A stretch of DNA of 64,000 bases, taken from the NCBI GenBank assembly GCA_030247855.1, contig JAPDRN010000077.1, positions 62,001 through 126,000 on the forward strand, in the 5' to 3' direction. The translations under genes were made by a program, and so were the position numbers. How positions within the stretch are numbered: the stretch's first letter is position 1; every line of letters begins with the position of its first letter. The notes beneath the pieces are model-generated. The model was not told the origin of the DNA. It did not search any database and saw nothing but the letters and a program-made list of their open reading frames with translations. Below are positions 34,549 to 43,694 of this stretch, piece after piece. Source of the stretch: Knufia peltigerae (lineage: Eukaryota; Ascomycota; Eurotiomycetes; Chaetothyriales; Trichomeriaceae).

Positions 34549-35829
34549 ATGCATGTGCGATTGGCGGCTATAGCCGCATGGCTGCTGTTGGGCGGCGCGG
34601 TGACGACGCCGGCGGCGGCCGCCGAGTTGATGACCTTGGAAGACGCGTTCGCGCGCGTGGCCCAAACCCACCCCGAGCTGCGCCTGGTCGATGCGCGGGC
34701 CACCGTGCTCGCTGCCGAGCGCGATCAGGCGGTGCAGCGCCCACCGTGGACGGTCGGTGCCGAGGTCGAAAATGCCTTAGGCACGGGCGCGGCCCGTGGC
34801 CTGGACAGCGCGGAGTTGACCTTGAGCCTGAGCTCGGTCCTGGAGCGCGGCGGCAAGCTCGACGCCCGCCGCACCTTGGCCCAAAGCCGGATTGATGCAC
34901 TGGCCGTGCAGCGCGAGACCGGGCGGCTGGACCTGCTCGCCGAGACGGCGCAGCGCTATTTGGCCGTTGTCGGTGCCGACCGGCAACGCAGCTTGGCGGA
35001 CATGGATGTTGGCCAGCGCCAGCGAACCGTGGCCGCTGCCCGGCAGCGCCTGCAGGCTGGCGCGTCGCCCGAGTCGGTGCTGCTGACCGCGCAGGCGGCG
35101 CTGGCGCGCGCAGAGTTGACCCGTGATCGCGCCGAGCAGCAGCGAATCGCCGCCCGTCAGCACCTGGCCGCACTGTGGGGCGAACGGGCTCCCGGCTTCG
35201 AGGTGGCGGCGGCCGATCCCATGGCCTTGCCGGCGATCGCGTCTATGCAGACGCTGGCCGAGGAATTGGAGCGCACTCCCGAGTTGGCGCAGTTTGCCGA
35301 CGCCGGCCGGATCGCGCAGGCACGACTGCAGCTGGTGCGTTCGGCGGCCTCACCGGACCTGTCCTGGCAGCTCGGCGTGCGCCGCCTGCAGGAGACCGAC
35401 GACACCGCGCTGGTGGCCAGCCTGTCCATGCCGCTGGGCAGCCGCAGCCGCGCACAGCCGGGGATCCGCGCGGGCGAAGCCGAGCTGGAGGTTCTGACGA
35501 TCGAACGCGAGGCCAAGGGCCTGTCGCTGTATTCCACGCTGGTTGAGGCCCATGGCCGCTATACGGTGGCGCAGGCCGAGGTGGCACGGCTGCAAGGCGA
35601 GGTGCTGCCGAAGCTGACCCGGGCTGAGCAAGCCGCCGAGCGCGCCTATCGCGCCGGCGCGATCAGCTACCTGGAATGGGCACAGTTGCAGTCCGAACGC
35701 ACGGCCATGGCCCAGCAGCAGCTGGACGTGGCGCTCGATGCGCAGCGCGCCCTGATCGAAATTCAACGACTGACCGGCCAGGCGTTTGTAACGCCGCCGT
35801 CGGCCGCATCCATTGGAGAAACCCCATGA
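34549..35829 (+). CDS. czcC: Outer-membrane efflux channel CzcC
   Basis: A 426-aa TolC-like channel. Signal peptide AAIAAWLLLGGAVTTPAAAA, then two outer-membrane-efflux repeats with long helices (LEDAFARVAQTHPELRLVDA; ARQRLQAGASPESVLLTAQA). The ATG at 34549 is preferred because GGAG lies eight bases before it and the signal starts there. The stop overlaps czcB. It completes the CzcCBA tripartite pump. Confidence 0.9.
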   Translation: MHVRLAAIAAWLLLGGAVTTPAAAAELMTLEDAFARVAQTHPELRLVDARATVLAAERDQAVQRPPWTVGAEVENALGTGAARGLDSAELTLSLSSVLERGGKLDARRTLAQSRIDALAVQRETGRLDLLAETAQRYLAVVGADRQRSLADMDVGQRQRTVAAARQRLQAGASPESVLLTAQAALARAELTRDRAEQQRIAARQHLAALWGERAPGFEVAAADPMALPAIASMQTLAEELERTPELAQFADAGRIAQARLQLVRSAASPDLSWQLGVRRLQETDDTALVASLSMPLGSRSRAQPGIRAGEAELEVLTIEREAKGLSLYSTLVEAHGRYTVAQAEVARLQGEVLPKLTRAEQAAERAYRAGAISYLEWAQLQSERTAMAQQQLDVALDAQRALIEIQRLTGQAFVTPPSAASIGETP

Positions 35830-36773
35830 ATCGCTTTTCCTGGACCGCACTGGGCATGGCCCTGATGCTGGCCGCCTGCAACGCGTCGGCCCCCAACGAA
35901 GCCTCCGAGAGCGGCGCCGCCGCTGAGGGCGAAGAACACGGCGAGCACGAGGAGGCGCCGCTGGAAACCAAGATTGCCGCCAAGGCGGCGCAGGCGGCGG
36001 GTATCCAGGTCGCACCGGCAGGCCCCGGTGAGATTGCCGATGAGCATGAGGTGCAAGGGCTGCTGACACCGATCGACGGGCGCATCGCGCAGGTCACGGC
36101 ACGCTTCCCCGGACCGGTCCGCTCCGTGCGAGCGGGCGTGGGTGATCAGGTCCGGGCCGGCCAGGCACTGGCCACCGTGGAGAGCAACCTGAGCCTGACG
36201 ACCTATACCGTCACCGCGCCGATCAGTGGCGTGGTCATGGCGCGTACGGCCGCTGTGGGCATGGCAGCCGTTGAGGGCGCGCCGCTGTTCGAGGTCGCCG
36301 ACCTGTCCACGCTGTGGGTGGACCTGCACATCTTCGGCGCCGACGCCCAGCACATCGGTGCTGGCGTGCCGGTGACGGTTACCCGCTTGAGCGATGGCGT
36401 CACCGCACAGACCACCTTGGAGCGCGTCCTGCCCGGCACCGCCACCGCCAGCCAAAGCACCATTGCGCGCGCTACGGTGGCCAACACCGATGGCCTGTGG
36501 CGGCCGGGGTCGGCGGTCAAGGCGCGGGTCACCGTGGATCGCCAATCGGCCGCGTTGGTGGTGCCGATCACGGCGCTGCAGACCGCAGAGGACCAGGACG
36601 TGGTCTACGTGCAGCAGGGCGAAACCTACCACACCCGGCCGGTAAAGCTGGGGCGCCGCGATGCCGAACGCGCCGAAGTGCTGGAAGGCCTCAAGGCCGG
36701 TGAACAGGTGGTGGTGGCCCAAAGCTTCCTGATCAAGGCCGACATCGAAAAGTCCACCGTGGAAGAGGAATGA
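35826..36773 (+). CDS. czcB: Membrane fusion lipoprotein CzcB
   Basis: A 315-aa adaptor with lipobox LAAC near residue 18 and an acidic/His segment (EGEEHGEHEEAP). Lipoyl and barrel domains follow (RSVRAGVGDQVRAGQALATV; TAPISGVVMARTAAVGM). It links CzcA to CzcC. Starts and stops of all three czc genes overlap or nearly touch, indicating one operon. Confidence 0.92.
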   Translation: MNRFSWTALGMALMLAACNASAPNEASESGAAAEGEEHGEHEEAPLETKIAAKAAQAAGIQVAPAGPGEIADEHEVQGLLTPIDGRIAQVTARFPGPVRSVRAGVGDQVRAGQALATVESNLSLTTYTVTAPISGVVMARTAAVGMAAVEGAPLFEVADLSTLWVDLHIFGADAQHIGAGVPVTVTRLSDGVTAQTTLERVLPGTATASQSTIARATVANTDGLWRPGSAVKARVTVDRQSAALVVPITALQTAEDQDVVYVQQGETYHTRPVKLGRRDAERAEVLEGLKAGEQVVVAQSFLIKADIEKSTVEEE

Positions 36774-36781
36774 GGCCCGCC

Positions 36782-39700
36782 ATGCTCGAACGCCTCATTG
36801 GGCTGTCCATCCGCCATCGCTGGCTGACGCTGGTGCTCACCGCTGCGCTGGTTGCGCTGGGCGTGTGGAGCTACCGTCACCTTTCCATTGACGCCACACC
36901 CGACATCACCAACGTCCAGGTCCAGATCAACACCCAGGCCCCGGGGTATTCGCCGCTGGAGGCCGAACAACGGGTCACCTTTGCCATTGAAACGGCCATG
37001 GCCGGCTTGCCCAAGCTGGACTACAGCCGCTCGCTGTCGCGTTACGGGCTCTCACAGGTCACCGTGGTGTTCAAGGACGGCACCGACCTGTACTTTGCCC
37101 GCCAACAGGTCGCCGAGCGCCTGCAGCAGATCGCCTCCCAGCTGCCCGACGGATTGGACCCGGAAATGGGGCCGATCTCCACCGGGCTGGGCGAGATCTT
37201 CATGTACACCGTGGAGGCCGAGCCCAACGCTCGCAAGCCCGACGGCACCCCGTACACCGCCACGGACCTGCGCACCCTGCAGGACTGGGTGATCCGGCCG
37301 CAGCTGCGCACCACGCCTGGCGTTACCGAGGTCAACACCATCGGCGGCTTTGAGCGGCAGATCCACATCACCCCGGATCCAGCCCAGTTGGTGGCCTTGG
37401 GGTTTACGTTGAATGACGTGGTCGCTGCTGTCATGCGCAACAACCAGAACATTGGCGCCGGCTACATCGAGCGCAATGGACAGCAGTTCCTGGTGCGCGT
37501 GCCCGGCCAGCTGGCCAATCTGGAGGCGATCGGCAACATCGTGCTGGACCGCCGCGATGGCGTGCCCATCCGGGTGCGCGATGTGGCCAGCGTCGGCGAA
37601 GGCAAGGAGCTGCGTACCGGCGCGGCCACCCAGAATGGCCACGAGGTCGTGGTCGGTACCGCCTTCATGTTGTTCGGCGCCAACAGCCGGGAAGTCTCCC
37701 AGGCGGCCGCGGCCAAGCTGGACGCCGCCAACGCCAGCTTGCCCCCGGGCGTGCATGCCAAGGCCGTCTATGACCGCACCGCGCTGGTGGACCGCACCAT
37801 CGCCACGGTATCCAAGAACCTGATCGAGGGCGCGCTGCTGGTGGTGGTGGTGCTGTTCCTGCTGCTGGGCAATGTGCGCGCCTCGTTGATCACTGCGGCG
37901 GTGATTCCGCTGGCGATGCTGTTCACCATCATCGGCATGGTGCGTGGCGGCGTATCGGGCAACTTGATGAGCCTGGGTGCGCTGGACTTCGGCCTGATCG
38001 TGGACGGGGCGGTGATCATCATCGAGAACTGCCTGCGCCGGTTCGGGGAGGCGCAGCACGCGCTGGGCCGCCAGCTCAACGATGAAGAGCGCTTTGACCT
38101 GACCGCCTCGGCCACCGCCGAGGTGATCCGTCCCAGCCTGTTTGGCCTGGGCATCATCGCCGCGGTCTACCTGCCGATCTTCGCGCTCTCAGGGGTGGAA
38201 GGGAAAATGTTCCACCCGATGGCGATCACGGTGGTGCTGGCCCTGACCGGTGCCATGGTGTTGTCGCTGACCTTCGTGCCGGCGGCGATTGCCACCTTCC
38301 TGCGCGGCCGCGTCGCCGAACACGACAACTGGCTGATGCGCTGGTCGCGCGCCCGCTATACGCCGCTGCTGGATTGGGCACTGCGGAGCCGGGTCGTGGT
38401 GCTGACAGGCGCGGCCGTGCTGGTGGTGGGCTGTGGCGTGCTGGCCACCCGCCTGGGTTCGGAATTCGTGCCGAGCCTGGATGAAGGCGACATCACCTTG
38501 CAACCCATGCGTATTCCCGGCACCAGCCTGGAGCAGTCGGTGGCCATGCAGGAGACGCTGGAGAAGCGCCTGGCCCAGTTCCCGGAGGTGGCCAATATCT
38601 TTTCCAAGATCGGCACCGCCGAGGTGGCCACCGACCCTATGCCGCCGTCGATGGCCGACACCTTCCTGATGCTCAAGCCCCGCGACCAGTGGCCCGACCC
38701 GCGCAAGCCCAAGGCCGAGCTGGTGGAAGAGCTGGAGGCGGCGGCCAAGGAAATCCCCGGTAGCAACTACGAGTTCACCCAGCCCATCCAGATGCGCACC
38801 AACGAGTTGATCTCCGGCGTCCGCTCGGACGTGGCCGTCAAGGTCTATGGCGACAACCTGGACCAGCTGACGCGCCTGGCCAGTCGGGTCGAGCGGGTCA
38901 TGCGCAGCGTCCCCGGCGCCGAAGACGTCAAGGCCGAGCAGGTCTCCGGCCTGCCGCTGCTGACCATCACGCCAGATCCGGCGGCATTGGCACGGTATGG
39001 CCTGAACCCGGGCGATGTGCAGGAAACGGTGGCCACCGCCATTGGGGGCAGTGTTGCCGGCCAGTTGATCGAGGGCGACCGCCGCTTCGACCTGGTCGTG
39101 CGCCTGCCCGAAGCGCAGCGCCAAGACCCCGCTGTGCTGGCAGATCTGCCCATTCCGCTGCCGGCAAGCACCAGTGTCGATGAGTCCAGCCGTCTGGCCG
39201 CCGGCGCCAATGGCGGGCCTCGTACGGTGCCGCTGCGGGAAGTGGCGAAGATCCAGGTGGAGCGTGGGCCCAATCAAATCAATCGCGAGAACGGCAAGCG
39301 GCGCGTGGTGATCACCGCCAACGTGCGCGAGCGCGATCTGGGTGGGTTCGTCGGCGAGCTGCGCACGCGCATCGGCCAAGATGTGACGCTTCCGGAGGGC
39401 TACTGGATCGACTACGGTGGCACCTTCGAGCAGCTGATCTCGGCCAGCCAACGTTTGGCCGTCGTCGTCCCGGTGACGCTGGCACTGATCTTTGCCTTGC
39501 TGTTCCTGGCCTTCGGGTCGGCCAAAGATGCGGCGATCGTGTTCAGTGGCGTACCGTTGGCACTGACTGGCGGGGTGATCGCGCTGGCGTTACGGGGGAT
39601 TCCGCTGTCGATTTCCGCCGGCGTGGGCTTCATCGCGCTCTCGGGCGTGGCCGTGCTCAACGGCCTGGTCATGATCGCCTTCATTCGTAAGCTGCGCGAA

Positions 39701-39955
39701 CAAGGTGATCCCTTGATCGAAGCAATCATCGACGGTGCGCTGGGACGCTTGCGCCCCGTCCTGATGACCGCACTGGTAGCTTCACTTGGGTTCTTGCCCA
39801 TGGCCCTGAACGTCGGTGCGGGCTCGGAAGTTCAGCGCCCGCTGGCCACTGTGGTGATCGGCGGCATCGTTTCCTCGACCCTGCTGACGCTGCTGGTGTT
39901 GCCGGCGTTGTACCGATGGTGGCACCGGGACGCGGATACCAAAGTGCAGCCCTAA
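36782..39955 (+). CDS. czcA: HME-RND heavy-metal efflux pump CzcA
   Basis: A 1057-aa proton-driven metal pump. The TM4 motif DFGLIVDGAVIIIEN (near residue 405) is the signature of the Zn/Cd/Co group. The usual start MLERLIGLSIRHR at 36782 has GAGG six bases upstream; an ATG at 36770 overlaps the czcB stop but has poor ribosome-site spacing. The full 12-helix RND length is present. Confidence 0.95.
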   Translation: MLERLIGLSIRHRWLTLVLTAALVALGVWSYRHLSIDATPDITNVQVQINTQAPGYSPLEAEQRVTFAIETAMAGLPKLDYSRSLSRYGLSQVTVVFKDGTDLYFARQQVAERLQQIASQLPDGLDPEMGPISTGLGEIFMYTVEAEPNARKPDGTPYTATDLRTLQDWVIRPQLRTTPGVTEVNTIGGFERQIHITPDPAQLVALGFTLNDVVAAVMRNNQNIGAGYIERNGQQFLVRVPGQLANLEAIGNIVLDRRDGVPIRVRDVASVGEGKELRTGAATQNGHEVVVGTAFMLFGANSREVSQAAAAKLDAANASLPPGVHAKAVYDRTALVDRTIATVSKNLIEGALLVVVVLFLLLGNVRASLITAAVIPLAMLFTIIGMVRGGVSGNLMSLGALDFGLIVDGAVIIIENCLRRFGEAQHALGRQLNDEERFDLTASATAEVIRPSLFGLGIIAAVYLPIFALSGVEGKMFHPMAITVVLALTGAMVLSLTFVPAAIATFLRGRVAEHDNWLMRWSRARYTPLLDWALRSRVVVLTGAAVLVVGCGVLATRLGSEFVPSLDEGDITLQPMRIPGTSLEQSVAMQETLEKRLAQFPEVANIFSKIGTAEVATDPMPPSMADTFLMLKPRDQWPDPRKPKAELVEELEAAAKEIPGSNYEFTQPIQMRTNELISGVRSDVAVKVYGDNLDQLTRLASRVERVMRSVPGAEDVKAEQVSGLPLLTITPDPAALARYGLNPGDVQETVATAIGGSVAGQLIEGDRRFDLVVRLPEAQRQDPAVLADLPIPLPASTSVDESSRLAAGANGGPRTVPLREVAKIQVERGPNQINRENGKRRVVITANVRERDLGGFVGELRTRIGQDVTLPEGYWIDYGGTFEQLISASQRLAVVVPVTLALIFALLFLAFGSAKDAAIVFSGVPLALTGGVIALALRGIPLSISAGVGFIALSGVAVLNGLVMIAFIRKLREQGDPLIEAIIDGALGRLRPVLMTALVASLGFLPMALNVGAGSEVQRPLATVVIGGIVSSTLLTLLVLPALYRWWHRDADTKVQP

Positions 39956-39979
39956 AACACCTGATAGGCCACAAAGACA

Positions 39980-40009
39980 TTCGAGAGGCGGCCTAAGCCG
40001 CCTCTCGAA
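39980..40009. terminator. Bidirectional hairpin between czc and cus operons
   Basis: Perfect 13-bp arms (39980-39992 and 39997-40009, beginning TTCGAGAGGCGGC) with a CTAA loop lie between the convergent czcA and CusF-like genes. No long T-run follows either side, so it may terminate weakly or protect 3' ends. Confidence 0.7.
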
Positions 40010-40016
40010 GCGTGCA

Positions 40017-40427
40017 TCACTGCTGCTGCACGATCTTGGTAATGGTCGCGTCCATGGCCTTGGCTTGAAATTCGAATTGGACCTTTTGTCCCACCTGCAC
40101 CGAGGCGATCTGTTCTGGCGTTGCTTTAAATCCCATCGTCATAGCCGGCCAAGCTAGTGCTTCTACGGGGCCATGGGCGATGGTGATCTTGCCTGTGTCA
40201 GCGGCAATGGATTCAACCGTCCCCGTCGCGGAAGCGATCTTGGCCGGCTGCGCCATATCGCCCGATGTAGATTTCACCGCATCGGCCATCTGCGCGTGTT
40301 CACTAGCGGGCATCGCCATATCGGCGGCGGCCGCGTCCTTGGCGGTAGCCGTGTCGCTACTGGGCGCTTGCGAGCAGGCCGCCAGCAGCAGCGCGGTCAG
40401 GGTGGGAACGATAAGTGTCAGTTTCAT
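40017..40427 (-). CDS. CusF-domain copper-binding lipoprotein
   Basis: A 136-aa protein with lipobox LAAC near residue 18. After a linker with Met and His comes the CusF-like barrel with GTVESIAADTGKITIAHGPV, WPAMTMGF and QVGQKVQFEFQ. The W and M-x-M residues match the Cu(I)/Ag(I) site of CusF. It is last in the cus operon and would deliver metal to CusB. Confidence 0.87.
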   Translation of the reverse strand: MKLTLIVPTLTALLLAACSQAPSSDTATAKDAAAADMAMPASEHAQMADAVKSTSGDMAQPAKIASATGTVESIAADTGKITIAHGPVEALAWPAMTMGFKATPEQIASVQVGQKVQFEFQAKAMDATITKIVQQQ

Positions 40428-40529
40428 AGGGATCTCCTCGGGTTGAAGGTTGATTGGACTGCGGATCAGTACGGCAGCAGTGCAGTCGGTCTGCCGCCGC
40501 AACTTCAAAATGAGCGGATTGAACGCGCC

Positions 40530-43500
40530 TCACGTCGCGACGTCCGGCGGCGGTGCCGCGCGTGAAGTTCGGGACAAGGCGCGACCCTGCAGCAGGCGGA
40601 ACGCGGCCGGAATCACCAGCATGGACAGCAGCGGCGCGGTGACCATGCCGCCGATCATCGGCGCGGCGATGCGCTGCATCACTTCCGAACCGGCACCGCT
40701 GCCAATGAACAACGGAAACAAGCCCGCTAGAATCACGGCGACCGTCATTGCCTTGGGCCGCACGCGCAGCACCGCGCCTTCGCGGATTGCCGCTTCCAGT
40801 GTGGCGACCGTGGCCGGCTCGCCTGCGGCCAGCCGATGCTCCCAAGCCTGCCGCAGGTACAGCAGCATGATCACGCCGAACTCGGCGGCGACGCCGCCCA
40901 GCGCGATGAAGCCGATCATCGTTGCGATCGACACGGCATGCCCAAGAATCCAGATCAGCCACAGCCCGCCGACCAATGCCAGCGGCAGGCTGAGCAGGAT
41001 GATGGCGACCTCGCCGAAGCGGCGGAACACCAACCAGAGCACCAGGAAAATGATCGCCAGCGCCGCCGGCACGACCCACTGCAATCGCGCCACGGCGCGT
41101 TGCAGGTATTCGTATTGGCCAGACCAGGCGAGGCCGTAGCCCGGCGGAAGTTGCACTTGCTTACCGACGGCCTGCTGCAGGTCGGCGACTACAGAGCCCA
41201 GATCGCGGCCGGCGACATCGACATAGACGTAGCCGACCAGGCGGCCGTTATCGCTTTTGAGCATGGGCGGACCGGGGCTGAGCGACACGTCGGCCACCTG
41301 TCCCAACGTCAATTGCACGCCACCCGGTGCAACCAATGGCAGTTGCACCAGCGCATCCAACGAGTCGCGCTCAACGCGTGGGTAACGCAGGACGATCGGA
41401 TAGCGCTCGCGGCCTTCGATGGTCTCGCCAATGGGGTCGCCGCCAACGATGGTAGCGATCAGCCGTTGTAGTTCGGCCTGACTCAAGCCATAGCGCGCTG
41501 CCGCGTCCGGCCGGATGCGAACATCAACATAGCGCCCACCGGTGACGCGCTCGGCCAACGCCGAGCTCACGCCGGGGACGGTCTTGGCCACGCGTTCCAC
41601 CTGGGCACTGAGCCGCTCGATGACGTCGATATCTGGCCCCGATACCTTGACGCCGATCGGGCTCTTGATGCCAGTGGCGAGCATGTCGATGCGGTTGCGG
41701 ATCGGTGGCACCCACAGATTGGTCAGGCCCGGCACTTTCACCGCCGCGTCAAGTTCGGCGCGCAGTCTTTCTGGCGTCATGCCCGGCCGCCACTGATCGC
41801 GCGGCTTGAACGTCACCGTGGTCTCGAACATCTCGATCGGCGCTGAGTCAGTGGCGGTGTCGGCACGGCCCGCCTTGCCGAACACATGCGCGACCTCGGG
41901 CACGGTCTTGATCATCCGGTCGGAGAGCTGCAGCAGCTGGCGCGCCTTGTCCGCCGATAGTCCTGGCAGTGCCGTTGGCATGTACAGCAGCGTGCCTTCC
42001 TCCAGCGGCGGCATGAACTCGCTGCCGACGCGGGCGTACGGAATCAGCGTCAGCACCAGAAGGGCACCGCTCAAGCCCAAAGTCAGGCGCGGATGTAGCA
42101 GCACCCAATCCAGCACCGGCCGGTAGCCGGCGATCAGCACGCGGTTGATCGGGTTCTGGGCTTCAGGGCGAATGCGGCCGCGGATCAGGTAACCCATCAG
42201 CACCGGAATCAGCGTCACCGACAAGCCGGCCGCGGCTGCCATCGCATAGGTCTTGGTGTAGGCCAGCGGCGCGAACAAGCGGCCTTCCTGCGCCTGCAAC
42301 GCGAACACTGGAACGAACGACAGCGTGATCACCAGCAGGCTGGCGAACAGTGCCGGACCGACCTCGGACGCGGCTTGCGCCATCAGTTGCCAGCGGGCAT
42401 CCCCCTCCGGCTCGCGGCCGTGCTCTCCCCGCCAGTGCTCCAGATGCTTGTGCGCGTTCTCAATCATCACCACGGCCGCATCCACCATCGCGCCAATAGC
42501 GATGGCAATGCCACCCAACGACAGCAGATTGGCGGTGATGCCCTGCTGGTGCATGACGATGAAGGCAGCCAACACGCCCAGCGGCAACGTAATCACTGCC
42601 ACCAGCGCCGAACGCAGATGCCACAGGAACAGTGCGCACACCAGCGCGACGACCAGGAACTCCTCGCCGAGCTTATGGGTGAGGTTGCGTACCGCCTCAT
42701 GGATCAGCTCGGAGCGGTCGTAGACCGGCACGATCTCTACGCCCTTCGGCAAGCTGGCCTGCAATTGCTTCAATCGCGCCTTGACGTTCTCAATGGCGGT
42801 CAGCGCGTCCTTGCCGGTGCGCAGTACGACCACCCCGCCGGCGACTTCACCGTCGCCGTCCAACTCGGCGATGCCACGGCGGAAGGTCGGCCCACGGGTG
42901 ATGGTCGCCACATCGCCCAGCAGCACCGGCACGCCGTCCGCAGCGCTCGTGATCGGCACCTGCTCGAACGCGGCCTGACTGCGCAGGTAGCCCTCGCTGC
43001 GCACCATCAGCTCGGCTTCGCCTTGTTCGATGACCGAACCGCCGGTGGCGCCGTTGGCAGCGCCTACCGCTTCGATCAGCTGCGCCACGGTCAAACCACG
43101 AGCGGCCAGCGCCTGCGGGTCCGGTACGATCTGCCAGGCGCGCACGGCGCCGCCGACACTGGCAACCTCGGCCACATCGGGGATGGTCTTGAGCTCGTAG
43201 CGCAGGAACCAGTCCTGCAATGCCCGCAGTTGGCCGAGATCGTGTTGGCCGGTGCGGTCGACCAACGCGTATTGGTAGATCCAACCCAAGCCGGTCGCGT
43301 CCGGCCCCAGCGCCGGGCTCACGCCTTGCGGCAGTCGATCACGCACCTGGCTGAGGTATTCCAGTACCCGCGAACGCGCCCAGTACAGATCGGTAGCATC
43401 GTCGAACAGGATATAGACGAAAGAATCACCGAAGAACGAAAACCCGCGTACGGCCTTGACCCCCGGCACCGACAACATGGTCGTCGCCAACGGATAGGTG

Positions 43501-43694
43501 ACCTGGTCTTCGACGATGCGCGGCGTCTGGCCAGGCCATTGCGTGCGGATGATTACCTGCGTGTCGGACAGGTCGGGCAGCGCATCCAATGGCGTTTGCC
43601 GCACCGACCACACGCCAGCGATGGCGAGCAGTGCAGCCGCCATCAGCACCAGCACGCGGTTGGCGATGCTAGCGTGGATCAGGCGGGCGATCAC
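40530..43694 (-). CDS. cusA: Cu(I)/Ag(I) HME-RND pump CusA/SilA
   Basis: A 1054-aa pump. It starts at a GTG overlapping the cusB stop, giving the family start IARLIHASIANRVLVL. The TM4 motif AIAIGAMVDAAVVMIENAHK marks the Cu/Ag group. All RND features are present over the full length. A longer frame to 43739 would run into cusB. Confidence 0.95.
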   Translation of the reverse strand: MIARLIHASIANRVLVLMAAALLAIAGVWSVRQTPLDALPDLSDTQVIIRTQWPGQTPRIVEDQVTYPLATTMLSVPGVKAVRGFSFFGDSFVYILFDDATDLYWARSRVLEYLSQVRDRLPQGVSPALGPDATGLGWIYQYALVDRTGQHDLGQLRALQDWFLRYELKTIPDVAEVASVGGAVRAWQIVPDPQALAARGLTVAQLIEAVGAANGATGGSVIEQGEAELMVRSEGYLRSQAAFEQVPITSAADGVPVLLGDVATITRGPTFRRGIAELDGDGEVAGGVVVLRTGKDALTAIENVKARLKQLQASLPKGVEIVPVYDRSELIHEAVRNLTHKLGEEFLVVALVCALFLWHLRSALVAVITLPLGVLAAFIVMHQQGITANLLSLGGIAIAIGAMVDAAVVMIENAHKHLEHWRGEHGREPEGDARWQLMAQAASEVGPALFASLLVITLSFVPVFALQAQEGRLFAPLAYTKTYAMAAAAGLSVTLIPVLMGYLIRGRIRPEAQNPINRVLIAGYRPVLDWVLLHPRLTLGLSGALLVLTLIPYARVGSEFMPPLEEGTLLYMPTALPGLSADKARQLLQLSDRMIKTVPEVAHVFGKAGRADTATDSAPIEMFETTVTFKPRDQWRPGMTPERLRAELDAAVKVPGLTNLWVPPIRNRIDMLATGIKSPIGVKVSGPDIDVIERLSAQVERVAKTVPGVSSALAERVTGGRYVDVRIRPDAAARYGLSQAELQRLIATIVGGDPIGETIEGRERYPIVLRYPRVERDSLDALVQLPLVAPGGVQLTLGQVADVSLSPGPPMLKSDNGRLVGYVYVDVAGRDLGSVVADLQQAVGKQVQLPPGYGLAWSGQYEYLQRAVARLQWVVPAALAIIFLVLWLVFRRFGEVAIILLSLPLALVGGLWLIWILGHAVSIATMIGFIALGGVAAEFGVIMLLYLRQAWEHRLAAGEPATVATLEAAIREGAVLRVRPKAMTVAVILAGLFPLFIGSGAGSEVMQRIAAPMIGGMVTAPLLSMLVIPAAFRLLQGRALSRTSRAAPPPDVAT

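Noticed and set aside
32550..34703. 717-codon minus-strand open frame
   Set aside because: Lies opposite the PbrT-like, CDF and czcC genes, whose proteins show clear motifs; composition of the antisense product is not protein-like.
38189..39451. 420-codon minus-strand open frame
   Set aside because: Antisense to czcA; His/Gln-rich shadow without start signals.
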